Of a stretch of DNA of 26,011 bases, positions 24,357 through 26,011 are shown piece by piece (position 1 is the first letter of the stretch; every line of letters begins with the position of its first letter). Below the pieces are notes generated by a model, which worked only from the letters and a program-made list of their open reading frames with translations, had not been told where the DNA came from and did not search any database. This DNA is from an uncultured Collinsella sp. (lineage in GTDB: Bacteria; Actinomycetota; Coriobacteriia; Coriobacteriales; Coriobacteriaceae). The stretch spans positions 1 through 26,011 of the forward strand of contig CABUZI010000009.1 in NCBI GenBank assembly GCA_902496005.1, given 5' to 3'. The position numbers and the translations under genes are program-made.

Positions 24357-25718
24357 ATGCTACGCCGTAAGGTCACTGACAGGCTTTTGAGCTGGAAGAA
24401 CAAATCCAATAAAGCGTTGCTTGTTACTGGCGCGCGTCAGATTGGCAAGAGCTATGCAATTCGCGCGTTTGGAAAGAGCAACTACGCTTCGTATTATGAG
24501 GTCAATCTGCTACTCGATGCCGAGGCAAGAGACGTACTTGTTGGCGCTAAGAACTCCATTGACTTCATCAACCGTGTGGCCCTTCTTGCGGATGCACCGC
24601 TTGTTGAAGGAGACACGCTTATCTTCGTCGATGAGATTCAGGAGTATCCGCAGATCGTTACACTTATGAAGGCGCTGGTCGAGGACGGACGCTTTAGCTA
24701 TGTCTTCTCGGGGTCTATGCTTGGGACTGAGTTTAAGGGGATCTCTTCTTTTCCGGTGGGGTATGTCGAGCACATTGTTATGCGACCGATGGATTTTGAA
24801 GAGTTCTGTTGGGCAAACAGCATCAGCGAGAATGTGCTTGCAGACATTCGCAGCTGCCTTGTCGAGAGACGTCCCGTCGAAAACTATATTCATGAGGCGA
24901 TGCTCAAAAACTTTAGAGCCTATATCGTTTGCGGCGGCATGCCAGAGGTCGTTCAGAACTATATCGATTCGGGCTATTCGCTCGTGAGAACGCGTGAGCT
25001 TCAAATTCAGCTAGTCGATCAGTACAAAAGCGATATCTCTAAATATGCATCGACTCGAGCGTTTAACGTTCGCTCCATTTTCGAGCAAATTCCCGTTCAG
25101 CTTGAGGCGGAGTCCCATCGCTTTATCGTCTCGTCTCTAGGCGAGGGAGCTCGTCTTCAAAAATACGAGCAGGATTTCCTATGGCTGGTGAACGCAGGCG
25201 TTGGATTGATGGTCCCCCAGGTGACGGAGGCCCGGAGTCCTCTTAAGAGGACAGAGAAGGCAGCCGCCTTCAAACTATACGAGTCCGATACAGGAATGCT
25301 CGCATCGCGATATCCCGGTAGCACGGCACGCGCTGTATATCTAGATATGAAAACCCCCAACCTCGGCGGTCTCTATGAAAACGTGGTCGCGCAGGAGCTT
25401 GTTGCCCTCGGAGCAGATACGTGGTACTACCAAACACGTGAGGTCGGTGAAGTCGACTTTGTAATCGAAGGCGCCCGAGGACATGTTGTCCCAATCGAAG
25501 TCAAATCGGGCAAGAAAGTTCGAGCACATGCGGCCCTCGATCGCCTGATGAGTGTGGGCGAGTACAAGATTCCCGAGGCCGTTGTGCTGAGCCACGAAAA
25601 CCTTAGCGAAGAGGGCAAGATCCTGTACGTTCCAATCTATATGACATTCTGCCTCGATGAGTTTATGGAAAAGGACGACCCCAACAACGATTTCTCATTT
25701 GCACCCATATCTCTCTAG
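24357..25718 (+). CDS. AAA+ ATPase with DUF4143 domain
   Basis: 453-residue stand-alone ATPase. Walker A is GARQIGKS (25-32) and Walker B is IFVDEIQ (89-95). The C-terminal DUF4143 region carries a PD-(D/E)xK-like set GEVDFVIE (364-371) and IEVKSG (380-385) that suggests a nuclease fold. These proteins are common, often horizontally moved, and have no settled function; some are suspected of defence or toxin-antitoxin-like roles. The ATG follows GAGGGG. Its base composition is lower in GC than its neighbours and it uses more A/T-ending codons, which suggests acquisition. It has no partner gene in the window and sits behind 34-bp tandem repeats that may control it. Confidence 0.88.
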   Translation: MLRRKVTDRLLSWKNKSNKALLVTGARQIGKSYAIRAFGKSNYASYYEVNLLLDAEARDVLVGAKNSIDFINRVALLADAPLVEGDTLIFVDEIQEYPQIVTLMKALVEDGRFSYVFSGSMLGTEFKGISSFPVGYVEHIVMRPMDFEEFCWANSISENVLADIRSCLVERRPVENYIHEAMLKNFRAYIVCGGMPEVVQNYIDSGYSLVRTRELQIQLVDQYKSDISKYASTRAFNVRSIFEQIPVQLEAESHRFIVSSLGEGARLQKYEQDFLWLVNAGVGLMVPQVTEARSPLKRTEKAAAFKLYESDTGMLASRYPGSTARAVYLDMKTPNLGGLYENVVAQELVALGADTWYYQTREVGEVDFVIEGARGHVVPIEVKSGKKVRAHAALDRLMSVGEYKIPEAVVLSHENLSEEGKILYVPIYMTFCLDEFMEKDDPNNDFSFAPISL

Positions 25719-25767
25719 ATCATCTGAACCAACAACCAAGCCCCCTCCATAACCAAAGTAACGCGTG

Positions 25768-25790
25768 GTTTCGCGGCCGCGCCGCGAAAC
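25768..25790. repeat. Perfect 10-bp hairpin downstream of the ATPase gene
   Basis: GTTTCGCGGC (25768-25777) pairs perfectly with GCCGCGAAAC (25781-25790) around a CGC loop. No T run follows on either strand, so it is more like an extragenic palindrome than a terminator. The rest of 25719-26011 is noncoding as far as I can see; a minus-strand open frame of 88 residues there has a composition unlike a real protein. Confidence 0.55.
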
Positions 25791-26011
25791 AGCGACGGGG
25801 ACAAAAGGCCCCCACAACCACGTCCCTCATGCAGCCCCACAATCCGAGGACGTAGTCGTAGCAGGATCTGAGGGCTGACCTTCGCGGACACTCCGCACTG
25901 ATATTTTCTGTATTGAAGACGTCGATGATGCACCCGTATACCATTGACGTCGACACCATCAGATGCGGACCGCGCGGTGACCCCACATTCCGCTGGCGCC
26001 CATGGGGCTGC

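Noticed and set aside
25720..25986. 88-residue minus-strand frame at the right edge
   Set aside because: Cys/Trp/Arg-rich composition, no ribosome site, runs through a perfect hairpin; no recognised domain.
1..26011. tRNA, rRNA or complete insertion sequence
   Set aside because: I found no cloverleaf-like segment, no rRNA sequence and no transposase frame on either strand.

Overview
The window looks like a chromosome segment of an anaerobic, high-GC Gram-positive gut bacterium, most likely a Coriobacteriia member such as Collinsella. This is inferred from gene content (UMF1-type MFS carrier, two YfcC-type carriers, cellobiose-type PTS, LytS/LytT pair, PucR regulator, arginine-deiminase-type enzymes), strong G/C-ending codon bias and clear AGGAGG-like ribosome sites. 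No database search was possible.

Layout. 1-4123: minus-strand genes for a YfcE-type phosphoesterase and a glycosyltransferase / sensor kinase / LytTR regulator operon, the first two of which overlap by ATGA. 4145-6600: minus-strand UMF1-type transporter and zinc-dependent phospholipase C-like protein. 6899-14990: plus-strand block of PucR regulator, ornithine-carbamoyltransferase-like enzyme, YfcC carrier, small arginine-deiminase-superfamily hydrolase, D-2-hydroxyacid dehydrogenase and a second YfcC carrier. 15188-16318: membrane-anchored C39-like peptidase. 16319-16771: island of nested extragenic repeats. 16772-22268: minus-strand beta-glucoside PTS operon (regulator, IIA, IIB, IIC, 6-phospho-beta-glucosidase). 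22269-22701: second repeat island. 22702-23664: carbamate kinase on the minus strand. 24357-25718: stand-alone AAA+/DUF4143 ATPase behind 34-bp tandem repeats. The last 290 bases have no convincing gene.

How it works together. The carbamoyltransferase, the guanidino hydrolase, a YfcC carrier and the distant carbamate kinase together make an arginine-deiminase-type ATP-yielding pathway: guanidino compound to ureido compound, phosphorolysis to carbamoyl phosphate, then ATP. Two things are unusual. The hydrolase is a compact 285-residue form rather than a full-length ArcA. The carbamoyltransferase has Asn and Ala where ornithine carbamoyltransferases normally have the Asp and Ser of the D-x-x-x-SMG ornithine loop. 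With a PucR-type regulator at the head, the true substrate may not be plain arginine/ornithine. This is the best candidate for an undescribed system here. The PTS operon imports and hydrolyses beta-glucosides such as cellobiose under a PRD regulator that lacks one conserved phosphorylatable His.
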